Assembly (NCBI GenBank): GCA_017694885.1
Contig: JADIMH010000023.1
Location: 1-44,868 of the forward strand
DNA from: Candidatus Cryptobacteroides faecipullorum
Lineage (GTDB): Bacteria; Bacteroidota; Bacteroidia; Bacteroidales; UBA932
DNA length: 44,868 nucleotides
Direction: 5' to 3'
A program made the translations under genes and the position numbers. This document shows positions 34,117 through 42,283 of this stretch, in pieces (positions within the stretch are counted from its first letter, which is position 1; every line of letters begins with the position of its first letter). The notes beneath the pieces were generated by a model, which was given only the letters and a program-made list of their open reading frames with translations, did not search any database and was not told the DNA's origin.

Positions 34117-35553
34117 TTATTTCGGGTCGCTGTATGTAAGAATCACGTCGTCAAGGAGTTCTACGAACTTGTCCAGCGACTTGAGATCGAGTCTTTCTCC
34201 GGGAGCATGGACTCCTCTGAGGGTCGGCCCGAAAGATATCATGTCAAGATCAGGATATTTGTCCAGGAACAGGCCGCATTCAAGCCCTGCATGGATTGCC
34301 CTGACGACAGGTTCCGTAGAAAAAAGCTTCCTGTATGAGTTTTCACAGACTTTCAGGAGTGCGGAATCCATATTGGGCTTCCAGCCCGGATATTCAGATT
34401 CATGGGTAACCTTTGCTCCCGCCAGAGCAAAGCATGCTTCTACTTTCGCTGCGGCATATTGCCTTTCAGAAGTAACTGAAGATCTCTGGCTTGTTCCGAT
34501 TCTGACAATGCCGTCGGAGGACATCTTGACCGAAGCCAAATTGGATGAAGTCTCCACCAAGCCAGGTATGTCCATACTCATGGCAAGAACTCCGTGAGGG
34601 GCGGCAAACAACGATCTTATTAGAGCTTCTGCGGTTTTGCTCTCGACTGCCTCTTCGATCTGGCCTGCCAAAGTGGAAACGCTTACTGAAATCCCGGAGT
34701 CTGAAACTGCAAATTCCTGTTTCAGTACCTGACCGAAAGTCTCGAACCTTGAGGTTGTCGCCGATGGATCGGCAACAGCGATCACCGCCTCGGCTTCCCT
34801 GGCTATCGCATTGCGTTTGTTGCCTCCGTTGATGCTGCAGAGCTCGAAACCGTAAGGAAGTTCATTGTAAAGGAACCTGGCAAGCTGCTGTACTGCATTA
34901 CATCTCCCTTTATCTATATCATCTCCGCTATGACCACCCAATCCATTGAATATCTTAATTTTTAACAAATGTGTTTTGGGTGATAACTTTTTTGTTTTAT
35001 ACTCAAAGACAGCTGTCGTATCTACTCCTCCGGCACATCCTACGAAAAGTTCTCCTTCATCCTCCGAGTCGAGATTGATAAGTATTTTTCCTGAGATGAA
35101 ATCCGGCTCAAGAGCATTCGCTCCGTCAAGTCCCGTCTCTTCCGAAACGGTGAACAGACATTCTATCCTGCCCGTAGGTGCAGGATCTTCAAGAGCCGCA
35201 AGGGCCGCTGCCATGCCGATACCGCAGTCCGCCCCGAGCGTCGTCTCTTTCGCTATCATCCAACCGTCTTCAATTACATATTTGATCGGGTCTTTTGAAA
35301 AATCATGTTCAACTCCTGAATTCTTTTCACATACCATGTCCGAATGACTCTGAAGGACCAATACCGGTACATTTTCTTTACCTTTTGCCGCATCCTTGAT
35401 GATCAGGACATTGCCGACCTTGTCTGTCTTGCACTGGAGTGAGCGGGAAGAAGCGAACTGCTGCAGATATCCGATGATCTGCTCTTCATGCCCGGACTCG
35501 CGCGGAATCCGGGTGATTTCCTTGAAAATTTCAAGTACCCTGTCTGATTTCAT
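34117..35553 (-). CDS. pepD: Aminoacyl-histidine dipeptidase (M20 family)
   Basis: Di-zinc cytosolic peptidase that cleaves X-His dipeptides. It has 478 residues, normal for PepD. Zinc and catalytic motifs are in order: VLQSHSDMVCEK, TLGADCGIGMA, SEETGLDGA, NLDSEDEGELFVG and GGHSGDDID in the dimerisation lid. An unusual stretch just before that lid (KTKKLSPKTHLLKIKIF) is encoded by AT-rich DNA that resembles the cinA terminator (see the repeat). It lies between dnaA (22 bases upstream) and rpe. Confidence 0.95.
   Translation of the reverse strand: MKSDRVLEIFKEITRIPRESGHEEQIIGYLQQFASSRSLQCKTDKVGNVLIIKDAAKGKENVPVLVLQSHSDMVCEKNSGVEHDFSKDPIKYVIEDGWMIAKETTLGADCGIGMAAALAALEDPAPTGRIECLFTVSEETGLDGANALEPDFISGKILINLDSEDEGELFVGCAGGVDTTAVFEYKTKKLSPKTHLLKIKIFNGLGGHSGDDIDKGRCNAVQQLARFLYNELPYGFELCSINGGNKRNAIAREAEAVIAVADPSATTSRFETFGQVLKQEFAVSDSGISVSVSTLAGQIEEAVESKTAEALIRSLFAAPHGVLAMSMDIPGLVETSSNLASVKMSSDGIVRIGTSQRSSVTSERQYAAAKVEACFALAGAKVTHESEYPGWKPNMDSALLKVCENSYRKLFSTEPVVRAIHAGLECGLFLDKYPDLDMISFGPTLRGVHAPGERLDLKSLDKFVELLDDVILTYSDPK
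34955..35003. repeat. AT-rich sequence inside pepD matching the cinA terminator
   Basis: AACAAATGTGTTTTG at 34964-34978 is identical to 2874-2888 in the cinA terminator, and the following 22 bases agree at about two thirds of positions without gaps, including AAC, the T-run and TTGTT. It too can form AACAAA / TTTGTT arms. It lies wholly within the pepD coding frame. It may be a small dispersed palindromic repeat or a chance match in AT-rich DNA. Confidence 0.35.
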
Positions 35554-35575
35554 ATGTGATTATATTTGTAGCAGC

Positions 35576-37003
35576 CTACCTGACAGGAACGAGCATCTTC
35601 TCGATGTCAGACACGTACTGCTTGAAACTCTTGTCTGTAGACATCAGATCCGATACCGTAGTGCAGGCATGCAGAACGGTAGCATGATCTTTTCCTCCCA
35701 GTTCGGCACCTATTGTGGCAAGCGAACAGTTCAGCAGGTTCCGGCTCATATACATGGCGATCTGCCTGGCCTGTACTATCTGGCGCTTTCTGGATTTGGA
35801 GAGCAAAGTGTCTCTGGTAATATTGAAATATTCGCAGACAGCCTTCTGCACCTTGTCTATCGTTATATCGCTCTCCCGCTCTCCTACAATGTTTTCAGTG
35901 ATATGTTCCGCCATTTCTACCGTCACTTCCTTGTGAGCAAGAGTGGCATTGGCTATAAGGGAAATCAGTGTACCTTCAAGTTCACGGAAATTCGATGATA
36001 TCCGGGTGGCGAGATAAATGAGTACGTCATCGCTTATGGAAACGCCTTCCCTGAAACTTCTTGCCTTGAGCATGGCAAGCCTTGTAGAGAAGTCCGGTCT
36101 GGTAAGCTCCACTGAAAGTCCCCACTTCAGTCTCGAGAGCAGGCGCTCTTCAAAGTTCTGCAGGTCTACAGGAGGCCTGTCGGAAGTAAAGATCAGCTGC
36201 TTGCCAGACTGGTGAAGATGATTGAATATATGGAAAAACGCGTTCTGCGTTCCAGGAGAAACGAGTTCCTGGATATCATCCACTATCAGAACATCCATCT
36301 TCATATAGAATGCCAGGAAATCGACAAGCTTGTTCTTGACATTGACAGCATCCATGTACTGGGTCTTGAACCTGTTTGCAGGAACGTACAGTACGACAAG
36401 CTCTGGATGCTTCTCTTTAATGGCGATACCTATCGCCTGGGCCAGATGTGTCTTTCCCAGTCCCGGTCCGCCGAAAAGGAACAATGGGTTGAACGGCGTT
36501 TTTCCCGGGGCGTCTGAAATGCTTTCCCCGGCAGTTATGCCCATCTTGTTGCATTCTCCTTCGACAAGATTGCCGAAGCAATAGACGGGATTGAGCTGCG
36601 GATTTACCTGAATCCTGTGAGTGGCTGTTCCAGGATATACGAGCGGGCCCGGATTTGCGGCCTGGGTATATGAACCGGAAATGTTGATGGCCTTGTTGAC
36701 CGGAGCATGACCATGAGCGGCAGGATATGTCATGGCAGGCTGTACCTTGACAGGCCTGACCATATACTGGAGCTTGGCCCCGGCACCCAATTCCCTTTTC
36801 AGGGTCTTTTTGAGTACATCAAGAAAACACTCTTCGAGATACTCGCGGAAAAACTCGGTCGGAACTTCTACAGTCAGGGTCGACTCTTCCAAAGAAACAG
36901 GCCTGATAGGCTTGAACCATACCGTAAACTGCTGTGGCTCGACTATCTGTTCGATAATCTGAAGACAGCGGTTCCATACGAGTATGTGTTTTTCCGAAAG
37001 CAT
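35576..37003 (-). CDS. dnaA: Chromosomal replication initiator DnaA
   Basis: Binds DnaA boxes and opens the origin. It has 475 residues: domain I (about 1-80), a polar linker, the AAA+ module with Walker A GGPGLGKT (178-185) and Walker B VLIVDDIQ (D242, D243), and domain IV with the DNA-binding signature GAELGGKDHATVLHA, preceded by SRKRQIVQARQIAMYMSRNL. The usual neighbour dnaN is absent; instead pepD and rpe follow closely on the same strand. A 270-base AT-rich gap precedes it. No TAnnTTTG promoter was found in that gap. Confidence 0.97.
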   Translation of the reverse strand: MLSEKHILVWNRCLQIIEQIVEPQQFTVWFKPIRPVSLEESTLTVEVPTEFFREYLEECFLDVLKKTLKRELGAGAKLQYMVRPVKVQPAMTYPAAHGHAPVNKAINISGSYTQAANPGPLVYPGTATHRIQVNPQLNPVYCFGNLVEGECNKMGITAGESISDAPGKTPFNPLFLFGGPGLGKTHLAQAIGIAIKEKHPELVVLYVPANRFKTQYMDAVNVKNKLVDFLAFYMKMDVLIVDDIQELVSPGTQNAFFHIFNHLHQSGKQLIFTSDRPPVDLQNFEERLLSRLKWGLSVELTRPDFSTRLAMLKARSFREGVSISDDVLIYLATRISSNFRELEGTLISLIANATLAHKEVTVEMAEHITENIVGERESDITIDKVQKAVCEYFNITRDTLLSKSRKRQIVQARQIAMYMSRNLLNCSLATIGAELGGKDHATVLHACTTVSDLMSTDKSFKQYVSDIEKMLVPVR

Positions 37004-37273
37004 CTTGATTGGTTCAGGTTATTTATTACAGTAAATTCTCAAAACGGTTACAAAGGTGGGGAAAAAAATCTTATAAATTTTTCGAATAGCTATTGTAAAT
37101 TCAGTTTTTTTTACTTTAAAAATTTTGACTTCCCGGGTTTTGTATTGATTTATAATTAACTGTTATTCAATAAATTATAATAAGAAAATATTTACAAACC
37201 CCAAGTAATCACATGTATAACAATTTTGAATAATTCTAAATTGAAAATAACCGGCCAAAAGCCTTATACTCGC
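37004..37273. other. AT-rich gap upstream of dnaA
   Basis: This is the longest gap outside the rib-pfp region. It is strongly AT-rich with runs such as TTTTTTTT and many ATT/AAT steps. I see no exact DnaA box (TTATNCACA). The nearest are TTTGAATAA at 37225-37233 (one mismatch from the reverse consensus TGTGNATAA) and TTATTCAAT at 37163-37171 (two mismatches). It may hold the dnaA promoter and possibly an unwinding element; origin function is unproven. Confidence 0.4.
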
Positions 37274-38185
37274 CTAAAACACAGATATTCTGATATATTT
37301 TTTAGGATTTTCCTGTATTTTTTTCAGAAGACTGTCCGCTTCTTCAACCAAAGACGAGACGGATTCATAAATCTCGTCTTCCGATAGCAGCCTGCCGAAA
37401 GTTCCCTCAGGATTCCGCATGCTTTCCAAAAGCTCCTTGAAAGAAACCGCCAGTCCTTCGATATCGGATCTGCTCAGAGCCGCAGTTACGGTATTGACAT
37501 CCGACATCGATTTGTCTGCCTTTACGGCGATTGAATCCAGCTTGCCGCCAAGCTGCGTCAGATTGTCGATGAACAGGCCGAGTTCTCCGGACCGGTCCCC
37601 TACTGCAGATGATATTTTTTCAGCTTCTGCGACAGTACGTTCCAGATTCTGTAATATGGAGGCGATGCCGTCCCTGTTTTCCCGGCTGAGTACGGAATTT
37701 ACCGAAGATGTAACAGAATCGAGGTTCTCGACCATATCGGAAACCCTTGAAAGAAGAGGCGTGATCTGTTCGGCGACACTCGCAAGCATATCAGGCTGCA
37801 CGTCGGAAGCCAGGCTGTCTCCATCGGATACGTTCCCGGCGGATTTCCCCTGATCTATCCTTATTGCCTTCCCTCCCATGATGTCGCGGCTGTATATGGT
37901 CATCTTTGAATCCGCAGGGATACGGAATTTCTTTAGCACGGAACAAATGACATCGAAACGGTCGGTTTCAGGATTATATTCTACGGAAGATACGTTTCCT
38001 GCCTTATATCCTTTTATATAGACAGGATCAGACGGAACAAGTCCTTCTACGTTGTCATACGAAGCGGCTATCGATATTTCCCTGTTGAAAATATCCTTGC
38101 CTCTCAGAAAATTGATGACGAAAAAAGAAACCGCCAGAACGGTCAGGACAAAACATCCTATCTTGAATTCTCTATTAAGTTTCAT
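37274..38185 (-). CDS. mlaD: MlaD/MCE-domain lipid-transport protein
   Basis: Substrate-binding component of a lipid transport system between the two membranes. The protein has 303 residues: one N-terminal membrane helix (about 10-26, IGCFVLTVLAVSFFVINFL), one MCE domain (about 36-115, SYDNVEGLVPSDPVYIKGYKAGNV and YSRDIMGGKAIRI), then a long helical region (about 140-290) with heptad-like spacing that would form the stalk. The permease and ATPase (mlaE, mlaF) are not in the window. It is downstream of the amidase (40 bases) on the same strand. Confidence 0.9.
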   Translation of the reverse strand: MKLNREFKIGCFVLTVLAVSFFVINFLRGKDIFNREISIAASYDNVEGLVPSDPVYIKGYKAGNVSSVEYNPETDRFDVICSVLKKFRIPADSKMTIYSRDIMGGKAIRIDQGKSAGNVSDGDSLASDVQPDMLASVAEQITPLLSRVSDMVENLDSVTSSVNSVLSRENRDGIASILQNLERTVAEAEKISSAVGDRSGELGLFIDNLTQLGGKLDSIAVKADKSMSDVNTVTAALSRSDIEGLAVSFKELLESMRNPEGTFGRLLSEDEIYESVSSLVEEADSLLKKIQENPKKYIRISVF

Positions 38186-38225
38186 TGGACAACCTTTATT
38201 TCAGACATGAATCAAAAAACAATTT

Positions 38226-39341
38226 TCAACGGCGCGAAACCTTTCCGTTCTCCACTTTGACGACAAAAGCCCCGGGGAACTTCCTGGATACGGACTTAAG
38301 GTCCGACCGGACTTCTTTTTCCGAAGAGGACACACATACAATATATTTATAGATATCCCCTTCCTTTATCACTACAGGAGTATAGCCGTTGAAGGATTTG
38401 TCCGTCAGCGGCACTTCCCGTCCGATAGCCATGATCTGTATTCCATAGCTGGACATACCGGCAATGGTGGAACTTGCCTGAGGCGATGCTTCGACCTTTG
38501 TCAGGCTCTGGGCGGAAAGGTCCAGGCTGCTGTCGTATTTCGTCTTGAATTTCCTGAAGGCATTGAACAGCCTCCCTGCAATCTGGTCGCGGCCTTTTTC
38601 GGATTTCAGCACCTTAAGGTCGGCCGAATTCGAAATGAATCCCAGTTCAAGCAGCACGGACGGCATCGAGGTTTTCCACAGGACGAAAAAGGGATCCTGG
38701 GAAATACCTCTGTTTCTGGTTATCGGGCCTCCTTCCATCGACTGGATCACGTCGCCTGCAAACAACAGGCTCTGCTCGTAATAGGCATTCTGCATCAGGT
38801 TGAAGAAAATGAATGATTCCGGATCATCGGGGTCGAAACCTTGATAGTTAGTAGAATAGTCGTCTTCCAGCAGGATTACGGAGTTTTCCCTGCGGCAAAG
38901 CTCCATGTTGCCTTTGAACAGATCGCTGTCCTTGCCGCTGGAACGTCCGAATATGTGCGCGGAGAATCCGCTCGGGGAAACGCTGTTGTTGGCGTTAATA
39001 TGAATGGAGATGAAAAGGTCCGCATGGTTCCTGTTGGCTATGTCCGCCCTTTCGTTCAAAGTCAGGTACCTGTCGGAGAGCCTCGTATAATAGACTTTCA
39101 CATCCGGATATTCGGACTTTATCTTCTGCCCCAGCAGCTTGGCTATTGAAAGAGTCAGGTTCTTTTCATATGTCCTTCCGTCCTTGCTTACGCATCCGGC
39201 ATCCTTTCCTCCGTGTCCGGGGTCTATGACCACTGTCCCGAGTTTAGGCCTTTTTTCTCCTTGCGCGGCAGATACGGCCGGGAATGCCGAAAAGGTCAGG
39301 ATTACAGCGCAAAAAGCTGCCGATATATATTTTAAATCCAT
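38226..39341 (-). CDS. Secreted N-acetylmuramoyl-L-alanine amidase (Amidase_3)
   Basis: Zinc amidase cutting the bond between MurNAc and L-Ala in peptidoglycan. It has 371 residues with a signal peptide (about 1-26, ending SAAQG). The catalytic domain opens VVIDPGHGGKDAG (H43), followed by YEKNLTL, FISIHINAN and LLELGFISN with the catalytic glutamate. The C-terminal 90 residues (from SYGIQIMAIGREVPL) resemble a SPOR-like module that would bind denuded glycan at septa. It is divergent from lptD with overlapping -7 boxes, and with mlaD it forms an envelope cluster. Confidence 0.92.
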   Translation of the reverse strand: MDLKYISAAFCAVILTFSAFPAVSAAQGEKRPKLGTVVIDPGHGGKDAGCVSKDGRTYEKNLTLSIAKLLGQKIKSEYPDVKVYYTRLSDRYLTLNERADIANRNHADLFISIHINANNSVSPSGFSAHIFGRSSGKDSDLFKGNMELCRRENSVILLEDDYSTNYQGFDPDDPESFIFFNLMQNAYYEQSLLFAGDVIQSMEGGPITRNRGISQDPFFVLWKTSMPSVLLELGFISNSADLKVLKSEKGRDQIAGRLFNAFRKFKTKYDSSLDLSAQSLTKVEASPQASSTIAGMSSYGIQIMAIGREVPLTDKSFNGYTPVVIKEGDIYKYIVCVSSSEKEVRSDLKSVSRKFPGAFVVKVENGKVSRR

Positions 39342-39356
39342 AATAGGCTATCTGTG

Positions 39357-39403
39357 TTTTGCTATTTTTGAAATTAGTGTTACTTTTGCATCTTGCAAAA
39401 ATA
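39357..39403. promoter_or_regulatory. Palindromic face-to-face promoter core of lptD and the amidase
   Basis: For lptD: TTTTG (39357-39361), a 19-base spacer and TACTTTTG (39381-39388). For the amidase, on the minus strand: TATTTTTG (39403-39396). The two -7 boxes face each other with seven bases between, as TTTTGCA-tct-TGCAAAA. Expected starts overlap near 39389-39395. The lptD side has the better -33 element. Confidence 0.6.
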
Positions 39404-39432
39404 TGAAAAATTTGCGGAATAAGTATATATCT

Positions 39433-42156
39433 ATGGAGAAGCTGATATTCGGGTTGATTTTCTTCCTGCTTATCAGCTCATTCAGTGTATCATCCCAGGA
39501 CGACAGGCGTTCAAGGCGCAACAGATTGAGAAACAGGCCTCTTGTAGAACAGCCGGTTAAAGATACCATACAGCTTTCGGATTCCGCAAGGGCAGCAAGG
39601 GATTCCATCGCGTTGGCTGATTCCGTAGCAAGGGCCGATTCGGTGGAGCTTCTCGGGAAGAGTTCTCTCGAAAGACCTGCATTCTCTACGGCCAAAGACT
39701 CCATCATCGAAGACTTTTCCAACGGGAAAAGGATGATATACTATTACGGCGATGTCACCGTTACGTACGGCAACATGAAGCTTTCCGCCGATTATATGGA
39801 ATATGACCTGCAGACCCAGACCGTATTCGCAAGGGGCACGAAAGACTCTACCGGAACGATAAAAGGCCTCCCGAAAATGGAAGATAACGGCAAGACCTAC
39901 GAAATGGAGGAGGTCCGGTACAATTTCGATACCCGCAAGGCTCGCATCACCAACATGGTGACCCAGGAGCAGGAAGGCATCCTGCACGGAAAGAACATCA
40001 AGATGATGCCGGACCAGTCCATCAATATCACAAAAGGCAAATACACTGTCTGCGACTGCGAGCACCCTCATTACTATCTGCACCTTACCGCAGCGAAAGT
40101 AATGACCAAACCTTCGCAGAAAACGGTTTTCGGACCGGCCTATCCTGTTGTGGAAGACGTGCCTATGTTTCCGGTAGTACTTCCGTTCGGATTCATACCG
40201 AAGCGTCCGGACAGGGCCACGGGCCTCCTGATGCCGACTTTCGGAGAAGAAAGCGCCCGAGGCTTCTACCTCAGGGATATGGGCATGTATTTCGTTCTGG
40301 GAGACTACTTCGACCTGTCGCTGACAGGAGACATATATACGCTGGGGTCATGGGCGGTAGACCTTAACTCCAGATACAAGGTCAATTACAAGTTCAGCGG
40401 AAACCTTTCGGTCACATATTCCAACGACCAGACAGGCGAACGGGGAAGTACGGATTTCTTCCAGACAAGGAACTTCGGAATCAGGTGGAGCCATTCCCAG
40501 GATTCCAAGGCCCGTCCGGGAACCTCATTCAGCGCATCGGTCAATTTCTCCAGCCCGTCCAACAACAAGTACAACTCCTCTTCCGTGACCGAGGCCCTGC
40601 AGAACCAGATTTCGTCTTCGATATCCTATTCTAAAAACTGGAACGGCAAAATGAACCTGTCTATCAATGCTCTGCACAGCCAGAACTCGAGAGACAGCTC
40701 CTATGCCTTCACATTGCCTAACCTTACATTTTCCGTGAGCAGGTTCTATCCTTTCAAAAGGAAAAACAGGGTCGGCAAGGAAAAGTTCTATGAACAGTTC
40801 TCTCTCGGATACAGCACGACTCTTCAGAACAAGATAAATTTCAAGGCCTCCGAATTCAACAAGCCCGGTTTCTGGGACAAGTTCCAGAACGGTATGACGC
40901 ATAATTTCCAGATAGGCCTTCCTAATTTTTCCTTGTTCAAGTATATCAATGTGACTCCGAGCATTACATACGGAATGAACTGGCTTTTCAACAAGACGGA
41001 AAGGTATTACAACCCGGAGACAGACCGTGTGGAAGAACGTGAAGGCGGCCAGTTCAGCACTTTCGGCACCACCCATAACTATTCCGGAAGCCTGTCGATG
41101 AATACCAGACTTTACGGTATGTTCAATTTCGGCAGGCACAGGAAAATCCAGGCGATAAGGCATGTCGTCTCCCCCAGCCTATCCTTTTCTTTCAGTCCTG
41201 AAAAAGGCACATATTTCAACGGCTGGAGAACACTCACATATACGGACAAGGACGGAGTACAGCACAGTGAAGACTATAACATCTATGCCGGCCAGATTTA
41301 TTCCGCTCCGGGAAAAGGCAAGACGGCGAGCATGAGCCTTTCTATCGGCAATAACCTGGAAGCCAAGGTCAGGGACTTGCGCGATACTACGGGAGCCGGA
41401 ACGAAAAAAATCAAGCTTATAGACCAGCTGAACCTTTCGACAGGATATAATTTCCTTGCGGATTCATTGAACCTCAGCAATATAGGCATTACGATGTCTA
41501 CTTCCGTCTTCGGAAAGGTCGGCATCAGCGCCAACGCCAATTTCGATCCGTACGCCGTCGATGAGCGCGGCCGTAAAATCAACAAGTTCAATGTGCAGAC
41601 CGAGGGCTGGACCAAGCCGCTCCGCCTGACGAATGCAAGTGCATCCGTATCATATTCTTTCTCAGGAGAAGGCAAGATCAACGGCAACGACGGTTCAGGA
41701 GGAAGCGGAAATCCCGCAGACAACTATATGAGGGTATATTATCATCCGGTGACAGGAGAATACATACCGGGTGGATGGCTCTATTATATGAACCCGAACG
41801 CTCCGTGGTCTGTGAACATCAATTATTCGTACGCATACAGCAGAAGCTATCAATATTCCAATGACCATCTGATCACCAACCACAGACATACCCAGACATT
41901 GGGCTTGTCCGGCAATGTAAAGATTACCCCTTCCCTGTCCATAAACCTCACGACAGGATTCGATCTTATGGCCATGAAAATGACCACTACGCAGCTTACT
42001 GCGCAGTATGACCTGCATTGTTTCAACATTTACGTATCATGGGTGCCTAACGGGCAGTGGGAATCCTGGAGTTTCAGGATTTCGGCCAATGCGGCAGCTC
42101 TTGCCGATCTGTTGAGATTCAAGAAAAGCAGCAGTTACTGGGACAATAATTTTTAG
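39433..42156 (+). CDS. lptD: LPS-assembly protein LptD, Bacteroidota type
   Basis: Outer-membrane translocon that inserts lipopolysaccharide. From this start it has 907 residues: a signal peptide (MEKLIFGLIFFLLISSFSVSS), a serine- and aspartate-rich linker, an LptA/OstA-like beta-jellyroll (about 85-240, YYYGDVTVTYGNMKLSADYMEYD and GILHGKNIKMM), then a large barrel of aromatic-rich strands to the C-terminal F. The open frame extends back to 39139, over the amidase gene. ATG codons at 39403 and 39433 are the candidates; the promoter predicts transcription from about 39395, so 39403 would leave almost no leader and 39433 begins a clean signal peptide. No lptE is recognised nearby. Confidence 0.9.
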   Translation: MEKLIFGLIFFLLISSFSVSSQDDRRSRRNRLRNRPLVEQPVKDTIQLSDSARAARDSIALADSVARADSVELLGKSSLERPAFSTAKDSIIEDFSNGKRMIYYYGDVTVTYGNMKLSADYMEYDLQTQTVFARGTKDSTGTIKGLPKMEDNGKTYEMEEVRYNFDTRKARITNMVTQEQEGILHGKNIKMMPDQSINITKGKYTVCDCEHPHYYLHLTAAKVMTKPSQKTVFGPAYPVVEDVPMFPVVLPFGFIPKRPDRATGLLMPTFGEESARGFYLRDMGMYFVLGDYFDLSLTGDIYTLGSWAVDLNSRYKVNYKFSGNLSVTYSNDQTGERGSTDFFQTRNFGIRWSHSQDSKARPGTSFSASVNFSSPSNNKYNSSSVTEALQNQISSSISYSKNWNGKMNLSINALHSQNSRDSSYAFTLPNLTFSVSRFYPFKRKNRVGKEKFYEQFSLGYSTTLQNKINFKASEFNKPGFWDKFQNGMTHNFQIGLPNFSLFKYINVTPSITYGMNWLFNKTERYYNPETDRVEEREGGQFSTFGTTHNYSGSLSMNTRLYGMFNFGRHRKIQAIRHVVSPSLSFSFSPEKGTYFNGWRTLTYTDKDGVQHSEDYNIYAGQIYSAPGKGKTASMSLSIGNNLEAKVRDLRDTTGAGTKKIKLIDQLNLSTGYNFLADSLNLSNIGITMSTSVFGKVGISANANFDPYAVDERGRKINKFNVQTEGWTKPLRLTNASASVSYSFSGEGKINGNDGSGGSGNPADNYMRVYYHPVTGEYIPGGWLYYMNPNAPWSVNINYSYAYSRSYQYSNDHLITNHRHTQTLGLSGNVKITPSLSINLTTGFDLMAMKMTTTQLTAQYDLHCFNIYVSWVPNGQWESWSFRISANAAALADLLRFKKSSSYWDNNF

Positions 42157-42162
42157 AGAAAA

Positions 42163-42192
42163 TTGTTTTTCAGATTATTTTACCTATATTTG
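42163..42192 (+). promoter_or_regulatory. Predicted promoter of rho
   Basis: TTG at 42163-42165, a 19-base spacer and TATATTTG followed by CA at 42185-42192. The expected start near 42199 gives a leader of about 85 bases. The promoter begins seven bases after the lptD stop. Confidence 0.65.
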
Positions 42193-42195
42193 CAC

Positions 42196-42243
42196 GGTCT
42201 GAGCGGTATTTCCGCATTTTTCCGGTCCGGCAAGACCATTTTT
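42196..42243 (+). promoter_or_regulatory. Two tandem short hairpins with U-tracts in the rho leader
   Basis: GCGG (42203-42206) pairs with CCGC (42212-42215) and is followed by ATTTTT; then GGTC (42224-42227) pairs with GACC (42234-42237) and is again followed by ATTTTT. A further GGTC at 42196-42199 could compete for the same GACC. The stems are only four pairs, so any attenuation would be weak or need a factor. Confidence 0.4.
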
Positions 42244-42283
42244 CCCAGATATACATATCAGATTTTTTACATAACATTAAAAT

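Noticed and set aside
37163..37233. DnaA boxes upstream of dnaA
   Set aside because: Only degenerate matches (one or two mismatches) were found in AT-rich DNA, which is expected by chance; not enough to call an origin.
39139..39432. N-terminal extension of the lptD frame
   Set aside because: It would overlap the amidase gene on the other strand and precede the predicted promoter; the signal peptide begins at 39433.
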